Translations under genes and position numbers: made by a program | The notes under the pieces: model-generated | Databases searched by the model: none | Seen by the model: only the letters and a program-made list of their open reading frames with translations | What the model was told of the DNA's origin: nothing | NCBI RefSeq assembly: GCF_001428385.1 | Contig: NZ_LMSK01000005.1 | Span: 44,299-108,298, forward strand | Length of the DNA stretch: 64,000 nt | From: Rhodanobacter sp. Soil772 | GTDB lineage: Bacteria; Pseudomonadota; Gammaproteobacteria; Xanthomonadales; Rhodanobacteraceae | Direction: 5' to 3' | Part shown: in pieces, positions 8,910 through 18,514 of the stretch | How positions within the stretch are numbered: the stretch's first letter is position 1 | How the letters are laid out: each line of letters starts with the position of its first letter

Positions 8910-9824
8910 TCAGTAGAAGCGGATGCCCGGCCTGAGAACGAGCTGGAAGAGCAGTAGCAACCCTACGACCGCGGCGAACAGGTAGGCGAGCGACGGGGCG
9001 GTCGAGGTTCCGTTGGCCCTCACTTCGCGTACGCGCCAGGCTCCCGCCTGGATCCAGGGGGCGCCGGCAAGGAGCACCAGCAAGGGCACGACGAGGACTT
9101 CAATCAGTTCGCGCGGAACGCGGAACGGGAGGACCAGCGCGGTGGCGAGCAGCGCCGGCAGCGTGATGACGCGGAACACGAAACGCGCGCGGGAGCCGGG
9201 GCCCTCGATGTGCTCGCGTGCATGGGCGAGTTCGAGCGCCGGACGCCGGAGTTGCAACGCGATGACCGGCATCAGGCCCAGGGCGAGCAGGCCCGCACCG
9301 ACGCGTGCGGTTTCGCCGAAGTGCAGGTAGCCCATCGCCATGCCGACGTCGCTGCCCGGGCTCAACGACCCGATGACGACCTGTGGCAACGCCATGAAGC
9401 AGCCGCAGTACGCCATCCAGTACAGGAACAACCGGGTGCCGTCCGATCGTTCCCGCGGTCGCCCGAGCAGCCACAGGCAGAACAGCCCGACGGACAGGGC
9501 CGCCAGTGCGCCGGTGCCCTGGAACAGGCCGGCAAGCGGATTCGTGCCCTCCCAGCTGTGGTTGTTGTGGAACAGGGTGGGGCGCAAACCCGGCGTGAGT
9601 GCCTTGGGGAGCACCAGGAGCAGTTCCTGGATGAAGAACGTCAGGTTGAACGCGAGCACGTAGAACAGCGTCGACGCCGCCGTGAGCCGCCAGCTTCCGG
9701 CGATGGCTGCACGGTCGCCAGGTGTGCGGCGAGCGGATAGGGCGCCGGCCAGCCCCAGCGCCAATGGCACCGCAACGATCGTCAGCGCCGAGGCTGCGAG
9801 GATCAGTATCGCTCCGGCAGTCAT
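8910..9824 (-). CDS. Conserved multi-pass membrane protein of unknown function
   Basis: A protein of 304 residues with about eight hydrophobic helices, starting MTAGAILILAASALTIVAVP. The start at 9824 is chosen because AGGAGAT lies 8 bases upstream, although the frame stays open for a further 114 codons. Loop segments such as LFHNNHSWEGTNPLAGLFQG and SPGSDVGMAMGYLHFGE carry conserved-looking His, Trp and Gly residues. I do not recognise a family with a known function. It converges with the TPR protein gene and is divergent from the DUF3016 gene. Confidence 0.75.
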   Translation of the reverse strand: MTAGAILILAASALTIVAVPLALGLAGALSARRTPGDRAAIAGSWRLTAASTLFYVLAFNLTFFIQELLLVLPKALTPGLRPTLFHNNHSWEGTNPLAGLFQGTGALAALSVGLFCLWLLGRPRERSDGTRLFLYWMAYCGCFMALPQVVIGSLSPGSDVGMAMGYLHFGETARVGAGLLALGLMPVIALQLRRPALELAHAREHIEGPGSRARFVFRVITLPALLATALVLPFRVPRELIEVLVVPLLVLLAGAPWIQAGAWRVREVRANGTSTAPSLAYLFAAVVGLLLLFQLVLRPGIRFY

Positions 9825-10013
9825 GATCCGCGATCTCCTGGAATGCCAGGTGACATTCTGTCGGCGCATGCTTGCATGGTCGATATGCCGTCGGTCACGC
9901 CGGAGTATCCGCAACGCGAAAAGCGCCTGACCTGCCTTCCGGGCCGGACGTATACTGACCCTCGCTGCTCCACTGCTACGACAGGCGGCCTGTTCCGCCA
10001 CGGGAGATCCGCC

Positions 10014-10529
10014 ATGAAATCTTCCCCGCTGTTCCGCCTGCTGTGCCTTGTCTGCCTGGGCCTTGCTTCGGTGACCGCATGGGCGGCGACGCCGCCGGAC
10101 AACGTCAGCGTTCGCTACAAGAACCCCCAGCACTTCGCCGAGGCGACGCGCAGTTTCGGGTTGCACATGATCAAAGCCGACGCCTACCTGGAGCCGCTCA
10201 GGATCTACATCGCCCAGCGCGCCTCGCGCGTGCTGGCGCCGGGCCAGCGGCTGGACATCGAGGTGACCGATGTGGACCGCGCCGGCGAATACGAGCCCTG
10301 GCGTGGCCCCGACTTCGACGACGTGCGCATCATCAAGGACATCTATCCGCCGCGCATCGACTTGAACTTCACCTTGTACGGCGCCGACGGCAAGGTGCTG
10401 CGCGAGGACAGCCGCAAGCTGCGCGACGCGGCTTTTCTCAGCCGCAGTTCGCCGGTGGATCAGGATTCGCTGCGTTACGAGAAATCCCTGATCGATCTCT
10501 GGCTGCGCAAGGGCGCCGGGGAGCTTTGA
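10014..10529 (+). CDS. Exported DUF3016 family protein
   Basis: The 171-residue product begins with a clear signal peptide (SPLFRLLCLVCLGLASVTAWA, cleavage near AWAA|T). The mature part matches DUF3016: NVSVRYKNPQHFAE near the start, the central ITVTDVDRAGEYEPWRGP-like stretch (here IEVTDVDRAGEYEPW), then IYPPRIDLNFTLYG and a C-terminal RYEKSLIDLWLRK. The family is periplasmic and of unknown function, common in Xanthomonadales and other gammaproteobacteria. GGGAG lies 7 bases before the ATG. It is a single-gene unit. Confidence 0.88.
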   Translation: MKSSPLFRLLCLVCLGLASVTAWAATPPDNVSVRYKNPQHFAEATRSFGLHMIKADAYLEPLRIYIAQRASRVLAPGQRLDIEVTDVDRAGEYEPWRGPDFDDVRIIKDIYPPRIDLNFTLYGADGKVLREDSRKLRDAAFLSRSSPVDQDSLRYEKSLIDLWLRKGAGEL

Positions 10530-10820
10530 CGGGGGCGTCCCCGAACCGGGTCAAAACCTCTTGCCCGTTCGCTGGAATACGACACCTCGGGCACACCGTG
10601 CTGCCTGGTTTCCACCCCAAGTGGTAGCCCGCGAGGCGCTGCGTCGCGGCGCCTTGTCTCGGCTGGTGTGACGCCGTGCACGCTGCTTTGCCCATCGGCA
10701 GGCGTGTGTCGCAGTAGCATGTGCGTCAGGGGAGTGGATGTCGGCGTAGTCCGCGTGCCTCGGTGGAAATCACGTGCCTGCACAACGTCAGGCGAATGCT
10801 GCAAGCAAGCGAGGCTCCTC

Positions 10821-13439
10821 ATGGTCCGTACCGGATGGTCGTGGTTGATGTGTGCAGTGCTGGCCACCGTCGACGGCGGGGGCGCCGTGCTGGCGGCTGA
10901 CGTGGCAGCGGCGAACGACGCCCCATCTCCGGCGGCAGCATCCTCCAGTCATCGCATGCCGGCGCCGACCCATTACGCGGAATGGCCGGCGATCCACAGC
11001 CGGCTGGCCGCCGATCCCGCGCTGGAAGCGCGCGTGCGAAAGATCGTGGCGAGCATGAGCCTCGCCCAGAAAATCGGTCAGATGACGCAGGCCGAGATCA
11101 AGTCGATCACGCCGGCGCAGGTGACGAAATACCACATCGGCTCGGTACTCAACGGCGGCGGCTCCTGGCCCGGTGGCAACAAGCAAGCCGGGATCGCAGA
11201 TTGGCTGGCGCTGTCCGACCGTTATTACGATGCGTCGATGGCGACCGACGCGGCGATCAAGGTGCCGATCATCTGGGGCATCGACGCGGTGCACGGGGAC
11301 AACAATGTCTTCGGGGCCACGATGTTCCCGCACAACATCGGCCTGGGTGCGGCGCACGACCCGGCCTTGATCGAAGCCATCGGCGCGGCGACCGCCAGGG
11401 CGGTACGCGCCACCGGCGTCGAGTGGGTGTTCGCGCCGACCCTCGCCGTCGCGCAGAACGCCCGCTGGGGGCGCACCTACGAAAGTTTTTCCACCGAGGG
11501 TCCGCTGGTGCGCGCGTATGCGCGCGCCTACGTGGAAGGACTGCAGGGCAGCTTTGGCGACCACAACGTGATGGCGACCGCCAAGCATTTCATCGGCGAC
11601 GGCGCGACGCAGAACGGAACGGACCAGGGCAACGCCAAGGTCAGCCAGAACGACATGATCAACGTGCACGGCTCGGGCTACTTCGGCGCGATCGAGGCCG
11701 GCGTGCAGAGCGTGATGGCGTCCTACAGCAGCTGGGATGATGTGGCTGCCGGCATCGACTACGGGAAAATGTCGGGCGCACGCGCCTTGTTGACGGGTGC
11801 GCTGAAGGACAAGATGGGCTTCGATGGCTTTGTGGTTTCCGACTGGAATGCCATCGGCCAGTTGCCGGGATGCACCAACGCCAGCTGCCCGCAGGCGATC
11901 AATGCCGGCATCGACATGGTGATGGTGCCCGATGACTGGCAGGCCTTCATCGCGAACACCACCCGCCAGGTCGAGCACGGCGAGATTCCGATGGCGCGCA
12001 TCGACGACGCCGTCAGTCGGATCGTTCGGGCCAAGTTGCGCATGGGCCTGTTCGGCACGCGGCCGTCGCAACGGGCGGGGGCTGGCGACGCCGGGTCATT
12101 GCAGAGCCGCGCGCTGGCGCGGCGGGCCGTTCGCGAATCGCTGGTCCTGTTGAAGAACAATCACGGCGTGCTGCCGTTGAAGTCGGGGTCGAAGATCCTG
12201 GTCGTGGGGAAGAGCGCCGACAGCCTGTCCAACCAGACCGGCGGCTGGTCGTTGACCTGGCAGGGCACGAGCAACGGCAATGCCGACTTCCCCCACGGCG
12301 AAACGATCCTGGCCGGGCTGCGCCACGCCGCCGGTGCGGCGAACGTCACTTACAGCGAAACGGCACAGGGCGTGGATCTCAAACCCTTCGATGCCATCGT
12401 GGCGGTGATCGGCGAGACGCCGTACGCGGAGACCATGGGCGACATCATGCCGTCGGCAACGCTGCGGCATAGCGATCGCTACCCGGAGGATCTGGCCGTC
12501 TTGCAAACGGTGGCCAAGGGCCACAAGCCCATCGTCGCCGTGTTCGTGGCGGGGCGCCCGCTCTACGTCAACAACCTGCTCAACCTCTCCGACGCGTTCG
12601 TGGCCGCGTGGTTGCCCGGGACCGAAGGCGCGGGCGTGGCCGACGTGTTGTTTGCGGGCCATTCCGGCACGGGTGCCTACGATTTCAGCGGAACGCTCGC
12701 GATGCCGTGGCCGGGGGTTCCCTGTCCCGACGCGGGCGGCAGCAGTGCCAGGGCGACGCGCTGGCTGTTCGCGCCCGGCTACGGGCTGCACTATTCCGGC
12801 AAGCACGAGATGGCCACGCTGCCTACCGATCCCGCCGTCGACGCGTGCGCCGAAGCGTCGGTGCTGTCGGTGTTTCACACGCTTGCCGTGCTCCCGTTCT
12901 CGCTCTACCTGGCCGACGAGAACCCGCAGCACCCTGCGCACGACATCGGCGCCGATCTGAACGCCGTCGTCGAGTGGCCGGCCAGCCATCCGGCGCTGCG
13001 TTTGCGCACGGTGCAAGTCAACACCCAGCAGGACGCCAAATCCGTCACCTGGCTCGGCGCCGGCCGATTCTTTGCGCGGAGTCCTCAACCGAGGAACCTG
13101 ACGCCACTGGTAGCCACCCACGCGGCCTTGCAGTTCGATGTGGTGATCGCCACGCCCGCCCAAGGGCCGGTGAAGGTGTACATGGGGTGTGGCCGCGACT
13201 GCACGAGGAGCGTCGACCTTGCGCACACCTTCGCCAGCTACGCGAACGGCGCCCGCCACACCGTGTCGATTCCGCTGGCGTGCTTCATCAAGGGCGGCGC
13301 CGACCTCTCGCACATCGACGTGCCGTTCGGCGTGCTGGCATCGCCGCCGTTTTCCGCGGCGTTTGCCGACGTGAAAATCGTCGCGGGTGCGCCGGCCGGA
13401 CGCGCCGACCTGCCGTGCGCAAGCCTGGACACCCCGTGA
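10821..13439 (+). CDS. Exported glycoside hydrolase family 3 beta-glucosidase (ExoP/CdxA type)
   Basis: The 872-residue enzyme releases glucose from the non-reducing end of beta-glucans or cello-oligosaccharides. The start at 10821 gives a signal peptide (WSWLMCAVLATVDGGGAVLA) with GAGG upstream. An open frame continues 51 codons further left but lacks a signal. The GH3 N-domain (about 70-400) has the KHFIGDG motif (from K255) and the nucleophile Asp341 in FVVSDW. The GH3 C-domain (about 430-660) follows. The last ~200 residues form the galactose-binding-like ExoP domain seen in periplasmic GH3 enzymes. A GH30 enzyme starts 57 bases downstream, suggesting joint action on a glucan. Confidence 0.93.
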   Translation: MVRTGWSWLMCAVLATVDGGGAVLAADVAAANDAPSPAAASSSHRMPAPTHYAEWPAIHSRLAADPALEARVRKIVASMSLAQKIGQMTQAEIKSITPAQVTKYHIGSVLNGGGSWPGGNKQAGIADWLALSDRYYDASMATDAAIKVPIIWGIDAVHGDNNVFGATMFPHNIGLGAAHDPALIEAIGAATARAVRATGVEWVFAPTLAVAQNARWGRTYESFSTEGPLVRAYARAYVEGLQGSFGDHNVMATAKHFIGDGATQNGTDQGNAKVSQNDMINVHGSGYFGAIEAGVQSVMASYSSWDDVAAGIDYGKMSGARALLTGALKDKMGFDGFVVSDWNAIGQLPGCTNASCPQAINAGIDMVMVPDDWQAFIANTTRQVEHGEIPMARIDDAVSRIVRAKLRMGLFGTRPSQRAGAGDAGSLQSRALARRAVRESLVLLKNNHGVLPLKSGSKILVVGKSADSLSNQTGGWSLTWQGTSNGNADFPHGETILAGLRHAAGAANVTYSETAQGVDLKPFDAIVAVIGETPYAETMGDIMPSATLRHSDRYPEDLAVLQTVAKGHKPIVAVFVAGRPLYVNNLLNLSDAFVAAWLPGTEGAGVADVLFAGHSGTGAYDFSGTLAMPWPGVPCPDAGGSSARATRWLFAPGYGLHYSGKHEMATLPTDPAVDACAEASVLSVFHTLAVLPFSLYLADENPQHPAHDIGADLNAVVEWPASHPALRLRTVQVNTQQDAKSVTWLGAGRFFARSPQPRNLTPLVATHAALQFDVVIATPAQGPVKVYMGCGRDCTRSVDLAHTFASYANGARHTVSIPLACFIKGGADLSHIDVPFGVLASPPFSAAFADVKIVAGAPAGRADLPCASLDTP

Positions 13440-13496
13440 GCATGGGGTGGTCGCAGGTACGCTGCAGCGCGGGCGATATGCGTCGCCGTGTGCACC

Positions 13497-15122
13497 ATGG
13501 ATGAGCCCAAGGGGGTCTCCGGCTGGATCGCCATTGCATCCGTTGCCCTGATTACCCTGTTTGCACTGGCGGCCCTGCAGTGGCAGCGCCACATGCATTC
13601 CGCGATAGAGTCCAGCGTTGCCTCGACGCCGCATCCGGTGCTGCCCGGCGTCGAGCTGTGGCTGAGCACGGCTGATCGCCGGCTGCGCCTGGCGCGGCAG
13701 CCTGACGTCGAGATGAGCGCCACCGAACCGGAGCCTGCCGATGTGGTCATCGACATCGACAGGAAGTATCAGTCCATCGTCGGCTTCGGCGCCGCGTTGA
13801 CGGACTCGTCGGCGTGGTTGCTTCAGAACAAGTTGAATGAGCGGCAGCGTGGCGCGCTGTTGCAGGAACTGTTTGGCCCGCCGCCCGGCCTCAACCTGAA
13901 CATGACGCGCCTGACCATCGGCGCCTCGGATTTCTCGCTGCAGCACTACACCCTGGACGATCTTCCCGTCGGCGAGGTCGATCCGACATTGCTGCATTTC
14001 AATGTCGCCTCCAATTTGCGTGACGTGATACCGACCATGCGCGAGGTCCTGTCCGTCAACCCGCAGCTGCGCACCATCGCATCGCCATGGAGCGCGCCGG
14101 CGTGGATGAAGACCAGTGCCAACCTGATCGGCGGGGAGCTGCTGCCGCAGTTTGAAAGCGCGTACGCGGACTATCTCGTCAAGTACCTCGACACCTACCG
14201 CGGCTACGGCATCCCCATCTTCGCCTTGACCCTGCAGAACGAGCCGGGCTTCGTGCCGGTGACCTACCCGGGCATGGAAGTGCCCGCGGCCACGCGGGCG
14301 CGCATCATCTCGCAGTATCTCGGCCCGGCGTTGGCGGGGCGCAAGCCGAAAACACGCATTCTCGATTGGGACCACAACTGGGACACCCCGGAACAGCCCT
14401 TGAGCGTGCTGGCCGATCCCGATGCGGCGCGCTATGTCGATGGCATCGCCTGGCACTGCTACAGCGGCAGCCCGTATGCGCAGGGCCAGGTACATCGTGC
14501 GTATCCCCGGAAGGACGCTTACATCACCGAGTGTTCGGGCGGGGACTGGGAGTCCGCGCGGAATGGCGAGCTGATGTGGTTCACGCGCGACTTGCTGCTC
14601 GCGGGGCTCAGGCAGTGGGCGCGCGGCGTCGTGTACTGGAACCTGGCGCTGGACGAGCAGCATGGCCCGCATTTCGGCGGGTGCGATCTCTGCAAGGGCG
14701 TGGTCACGATCGACTCGCGCACGGGCGAGGTAAGCCGCAACGATGAGTACTACGCGTTCGCACACTTCAGCCGATTCGTTCTGCCCGATGCCGTCCGGGT
14801 GGGCTCTACCGCGACCGACAAGGGCATCGACAACGTGGCCTTCCAGAACGCGTCCGGCGGGTCGGTGGTGCTGGTGATGGTCAACAGCAATGCGGATGCG
14901 CGCCGCGTCTCCGTGATGCAGGATCAGACCCGTTTCCACTACACGTTGCCGGCGCAGAGCGTGGCGACTTTCGTGTGGAACCCGGAGCCGACCGGCAAAC
15001 CCGCGGACACCACGCGCCCGTCCCCGGCTGATTCATCCCCGGTGGATTCGCCGCCGGTCGAAAAGGCGCCCGGCGCCACGGCCACTAGCGAGACGATCGG
15101 TGAGCGCCAGGTGATCGAGTGA
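13497..15122 (+). CDS. Glycoside hydrolase family 30 enzyme (glucosylceramidase-like/beta-1,6-glucanase)
   Basis: The 541-residue protein has an N-terminal hydrophobic helix (WIAIASVALITLFALAALQW) acting as a signal anchor, then the GH30 (beta/alpha)8 barrel plus beta-sandwich. Diagnostic pieces are IVGFGAALTDSSAW, the SPWSAPAWMKT motif, the acid/base Glu249 in LTLQNEPGF, and the nucleophile Glu345 in YITECSGG. A Pro/Ser-rich tail of about 50 residues closes the protein. GH30 subfamilies cleave beta-1,6-glucan, glucosylceramide or xylan, and the subgroup cannot be fixed from sequence reading. The start at ATG 13497 is favoured over the GTG three codons earlier. It probably works with the GH3 enzyme just upstream. 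Confidence 0.88.
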   Translation: MDEPKGVSGWIAIASVALITLFALAALQWQRHMHSAIESSVASTPHPVLPGVELWLSTADRRLRLARQPDVEMSATEPEPADVVIDIDRKYQSIVGFGAALTDSSAWLLQNKLNERQRGALLQELFGPPPGLNLNMTRLTIGASDFSLQHYTLDDLPVGEVDPTLLHFNVASNLRDVIPTMREVLSVNPQLRTIASPWSAPAWMKTSANLIGGELLPQFESAYADYLVKYLDTYRGYGIPIFALTLQNEPGFVPVTYPGMEVPAATRARIISQYLGPALAGRKPKTRILDWDHNWDTPEQPLSVLADPDAARYVDGIAWHCYSGSPYAQGQVHRAYPRKDAYITECSGGDWESARNGELMWFTRDLLLAGLRQWARGVVYWNLALDEQHGPHFGGCDLCKGVVTIDSRTGEVSRNDEYYAFAHFSRFVLPDAVRVGSTATDKGIDNVAFQNASGGSVVLVMVNSNADARRVSVMQDQTRFHYTLPAQSVATFVWNPEPTGKPADTTRPSPADSSPVDSPPVEKAPGATATSETIGERQVIE

Positions 15123-15166
15123 TGCCTGTGTTCTGACAGGCGCCTTTTCTCCATCGACGGGATCGC

Positions 15167-16543
15167 ATGATGTACTCAACTTCCGGTTTGCTTCGAAGCG
15201 TCGTCGCCACGGCGATGCTCTTTGCGGGCAGCGTCTCGCTCCCGCTGTGCGCACAGGCGGCGCCCGCAACGCAGAGGCCGAAGGTCATCGTGATCAGCCT
15301 GGACGCCTTCGCTGCGGCCAGCCTGCATGAGCCGCGGCTGCCCGCGCCGACGCTGCATGTGCTGATGCGACGCGGCGTCCATGCGGTTTCCATGCAGCCG
15401 ATCAACCCCACCGTCACCTGGCCGAACCACACCGCCATGGTCACCGGCGTCGATGCGAGCCGGCATCACGTGCTGGTCAACGGGCTCATCGTCGACCAGC
15501 GCAGCGCCACGCCACCCAGTATCGACATGGGAGCGCCGAAGTCGCGGCTGGTCGCCTTCCCCACCGTGTACGACGCCGCGCACCAGGCGGGCCTCACCAC
15601 GGCGCAGGTGGACTGGGTCGCCATCGAAGGCGCATCGAGCATCGACTGGCAATTCGCCGAACACCCCGATCCCGACGGCGCCATCGAGCGGGATCTCGTG
15701 GAACAGGGCATCGTCACCCGTGACCAACTCGCGCGTTTCGGCGAATCGTCCCAGGCGTGGCGCGATCGCATCTACACCCACGCGGCAATCGACATCATCC
15801 GGAAGCATCACCCCGACCTGCTGTTGCTGCACTTGCTGGCGCTCGACAACATCGAGCACGAGACGGGCTTCGGCAACGACTCGGGGCGCAACACCATCGC
15901 CTTCCTCGACGACCGCGTAAAGGATGTCGTCGACGCGGTGCGCGCCGCCGGCGAACTCGACCGCACGACCTTCATCATCGTCTCCGACCACGGCCAGCGG
16001 AGCGTTCACCAGCTATTGCACCCCAACGTCCTGCTCAAGCAAGCCGGCCTGCAGGCAGCCTCGGCGGCCCGCCCCAGTTTCTGCGTACCGGATGACGGTT
16101 TCGCCCTGGTCTTTCAGCAGCACGCCACGGAGGCTTCGATCAAAGAGTTGAAATTGCTCTTCGCGGGCAAGCCCGGCATCCGCTCGGTGCTGACGCCCGC
16201 CGAGGCGGCGAAAGAAGGCTGGCCGGTGCCGGCGCAAAGCGATCAGGCGCCCGATCTGCTGCTCTACGCAGCGGACGGCTACGCCTTCAAGAAGGGCGAC
16301 ACGGGAGACTTTGTGACACCGACCGAAGAAATCGGCGCCCACGGCTACCCCAACTCGGACCCCCTCATGCAGGGCATCTTCATTGCCGCGGGCTTCGGCA
16401 TTCGGCCCAGGGGTGAAATCCCGGCGTTCCCCAATGTCGACATTGCGCCGACGATCGCGCAGCTGCTGCACGTTTCCCTCGGCACGATTCAGGGCAAGCC
16501 GCTGACGGACATTCTGGAATCGCCGGGCCGCGTGGCCGAGTAG
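15167..16543 (+). CDS. Exported alkaline-phosphatase-superfamily phosphodiesterase (ectonucleotide pyrophosphatase/phosphodiesterase type)
   Basis: The 458-residue protein has a signal peptide (ATAMLFAGSVSLPLCAQA). Metal and nucleophile motifs of the NPP family follow: VIVISLDAF (first Asp ligand), PTVTWPNHTAMVTG (Thr nucleophile in the TxPNH pattern), LLLLHLLALDNIEHETG (D...H ligands), TFIIVSDHGQ (DH ligands) and EEIGAHGYPN (late His). It hydrolyses phosphodiester or pyrophosphate bonds, with nucleotides or lipid head groups as the usual substrates. It lies 44 bases behind the GH30 gene in the same direction and may be part of the same operon. Confidence 0.87.
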   Translation: MMYSTSGLLRSVVATAMLFAGSVSLPLCAQAAPATQRPKVIVISLDAFAAASLHEPRLPAPTLHVLMRRGVHAVSMQPINPTVTWPNHTAMVTGVDASRHHVLVNGLIVDQRSATPPSIDMGAPKSRLVAFPTVYDAAHQAGLTTAQVDWVAIEGASSIDWQFAEHPDPDGAIERDLVEQGIVTRDQLARFGESSQAWRDRIYTHAAIDIIRKHHPDLLLLHLLALDNIEHETGFGNDSGRNTIAFLDDRVKDVVDAVRAAGELDRTTFIIVSDHGQRSVHQLLHPNVLLKQAGLQAASAARPSFCVPDDGFALVFQQHATEASIKELKLLFAGKPGIRSVLTPAEAAKEGWPVPAQSDQAPDLLLYAADGYAFKKGDTGDFVTPTEEIGAHGYPNSDPLMQGIFIAAGFGIRPRGEIPAFPNVDIAPTIAQLLHVSLGTIQGKPLTDILESPGRVAE

Positions 16544-16632
16544 GCAGGCCCGGCGCCAGTGTCGCGGCGGCCCGCGTTTCGGTCCGGTGTTAAAGTTGTG
16601 GGCATGGATATCCATGCAGAGCGAGCGACGCG

Positions 16633-17556
16633 ATGACGAATGCCTTCTATCCGATCGGCACCCCCGGGCATCCCTGGGGGGCGCAGGAAGTCGCTGCCTG
16701 GCGCTCGCGACAGACCGTGCAGCGCAGCTACGCAGCGGATGTGCTGAGCGTGATCGAGACCCTGCGCGCACGCTTCGACGTGTCGGAGTACGGCCGACTC
16801 GATTACGCGCCCGACAGCTACCCGCTGTTCGCGATCAAGAGCCGCCACTGGCGCGACGAACTCCCCATCGCGCTGGTGACCGGCGGCGTGCACGGCTATG
16901 AAACCAGCGGCGTGCACGGCGCGCTGCAGTTCGTCGAGAAGCATGCGGCGAGCTATGCCGGCCGGGTCAACCTGATCGTGGCGCCGTGCGTCAGCCCGTG
17001 GGGTTACGAGCGCATCCACCGCTGGAACCCGAATGCGCTCGATCCGAACCGCTCGTTCCGCGACGACAGCCCGGCGCCGGAATCGGCGGCGCTGATGCGC
17101 CTGGTCGCGCCGCTGCGCGATCGCGTGCTGGTGCACATCGACCTGCACGAAACCACCGACAGCGACGAGAGCGAGTTCCGCCCGGCGCTGGCCGCGCGCG
17201 ACGGCAAGGCGTACGCGCCGGGCACCATCCCGGACGGCTTCTACCTGTGCGCGGACAGCGCGCGGCCGGAACCGGCGTTTCAGCAGGCGGTGATCGCCGC
17301 AGTGGCCGAGGTCACCCACATCGCGCCGGCCGATCCCGACGGCACTATCATCGGCTCGCCAGTGATGGCGCATGGCGTGATCGAGTACGCCTGCCGCGAG
17401 CTGGGCCTGTGCGCCGGCATCACCGACGCGCACTACCGCACCACCACCGAGGTCTATCCCGACAGCCCGCGGGCGACGCCCGCGCAGTGCAACGATGCGC
17501 AGGCGGCAGCGGTGTGCGCGGCGATCGATTTCGCGCTGGCGCATCCGGCAGGCTGA
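16633..17556 (+). CDS. M14 family zinc carboxypeptidase
   Basis: The 307-residue protein has the M14 zinc site: His and Glu in GGVHGYETSG (H..E) and a later His in VHIDLHETTD. The segment NPNALDPNRSFRDD corresponds to the substrate-binding NxxR motif. No signal peptide is seen, so it is probably cytoplasmic. It resembles the succinylglutamate-desuccinylase/aspartoacylase-like and short M14 carboxypeptidases more than digestive carboxypeptidases. The substrate is unknown. The following DinB gene starts 13 bases after its stop, which suggests co-expression. Confidence 0.85.
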   Translation: MTNAFYPIGTPGHPWGAQEVAAWRSRQTVQRSYAADVLSVIETLRARFDVSEYGRLDYAPDSYPLFAIKSRHWRDELPIALVTGGVHGYETSGVHGALQFVEKHAASYAGRVNLIVAPCVSPWGYERIHRWNPNALDPNRSFRDDSPAPESAALMRLVAPLRDRVLVHIDLHETTDSDESEFRPALAARDGKAYAPGTIPDGFYLCADSARPEPAFQQAVIAAVAEVTHIAPADPDGTIIGSPVMAHGVIEYACRELGLCAGITDAHYRTTTEVYPDSPRATPAQCNDAQAAAVCAAIDFALAHPAG

Positions 17557-17569
17557 GCCGGAAACGCGC

Positions 17570-18109
17570 ATGTCGCTCAAGCTCGATTTCGAACTGATGG
17601 CCCGCTACAACCAGTGGATGAATGCGCGGCTCTATGCGGCCGCCGCGCAGCTGGACGAGGTGCAGTGGCATGCGGACCGGGGCGCGTTCTTCGGTTCGAT
17701 CGCCGCCACGTTGGATCACATCCTCGCCGCCGATACGCACTGGATGAAACGTTTCGCGGCAGCCTTGCCCGAGCTGACCTCGCTCGATGCCGTGCGCGCG
17801 CTGCCGCTGCCCGAACTGGTCCGCGACATCACGTTTCCCGACTTTGCGCAGCTGCGCAGCGCGCGCGAGGCGATGGATGCGGCGATCGTGGACTTCACCT
17901 GCGAAGCCACCGATGCGTTGTATGGCCGGCCGCTGCACTACGTGAACAGCGCCGGCGAATCGCACGCCAAGCTGTCCGGGCCGGTGCTGCGCCATGTTTT
18001 CAATCACCAGACCCACCATCGCGGCCAGGTCACCACCTTGTTCAGCCAGCTCGGCATCGACGTCGGCGCGACGGATCTGTCCGCGCTGATTCCGGAATGT
18101 CTCGACTGA
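17570..18109 (+). CDS. DinB family protein
   Basis: The 179-residue protein has the DinB four-helix pattern with three metal-binding histidines: TLDHILAADTHW near residue 45 and FNHQTHHRGQ near residue 146. Typical short motifs are YNQWMNARL at the N-terminus and RHVFNHQTHHRGQVTTLFSQ at the C-terminal helix. DinB-like proteins are metal-dependent, and some are thiol-dependent transferases, but most have no known function. ATG 17570 is chosen because the frame further left overlaps the M14 gene. Confidence 0.88.
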   Translation: MSLKLDFELMARYNQWMNARLYAAAAQLDEVQWHADRGAFFGSIAATLDHILAADTHWMKRFAAALPELTSLDAVRALPLPELVRDITFPDFAQLRSAREAMDAAIVDFTCEATDALYGRPLHYVNSAGESHAKLSGPVLRHVFNHQTHHRGQVTTLFSQLGIDVGATDLSALIPECLD

Positions 18110-18197
18110 GTCCATCCATCCTGGCCTTCAACGAGGTCGCCCAGCGCGCTCGCGGGCACGCAGCCGCGTTGCGCGGAATGGGTGTGTTAGCATCTTC

Positions 18198-18318
18198 CGC
18201 TGAAGGGGAGTAGCTCCCAGTCGCTGTCGCCGTCATTACGGGCTCATGCCCCGGTGCAGCAGCAAACCGCCAGGCGGTTTGCGAGCAAGACCTTCGCCGT
18301 TCCACGGCGAAGGTGCGT
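18198..18318 (+). ncRNA. yybP-ykoY (manganese) riboswitch
   Basis: The leader has the family's conserved parts: TGAAGGGGAGTAGCTCCC at the 5' side, then GCCGTCATTACGG. A perfect 9-bp hairpin GCAAACCGC/GCGGTTTGC (18262-18282) is followed by the invariant GCAAGACC (18285-18292) running into a perfect hairpin CCTTCGCCG/CGGCGAAGG (18291-18313). This motif binds Mn2+ and usually controls manganese exporters (MntP, TerC/Alx, UPF0016). The downstream genes are a zinc-ribbon protein and a TerC-family membrane protein, exactly the expected context. Confidence 0.88.
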
Positions 18319-18514
18319 CCATCACAGATGCCTTTCCAGCCGTGGCCTTTTGAGCCTTGCTGGAGCATCCGCATGCCACTGGACGTCCATCCGAAGTCGT
18401 GAAGCGCGCTTGTGCGCGTTCGTCGTTTCCGTTTGTCGGGGCTTGCCCCGGCAGGCTGGCCCGCGCATCCGCGCGGCTGGCGCCAACCCTTCATGCAACA
18501 CCCGAGGAATATCC
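18319..18514 (+). promoter_or_regulatory. Riboswitch expression platform and leader
   Basis: These ~200 bases between the aptamer and the first gene contain no convincing gene. They hold strong hairpins: TGTCGGGGC/GCCCCGGCA (18434-18453) and a GC-rich one directly after it. No T-run follows, so control by translation or Rho is more likely than intrinsic termination. GAGGA precedes the ATG at 18515. Confidence 0.5.

Noticed and set aside
12096..14939. 947-codon open frame on the minus strand
   Set aside because: Runs opposite to the GH3 and GH30 genes, which have clear catalytic motifs. Its translation is His/Arg/Ala-rich and shows no domain.
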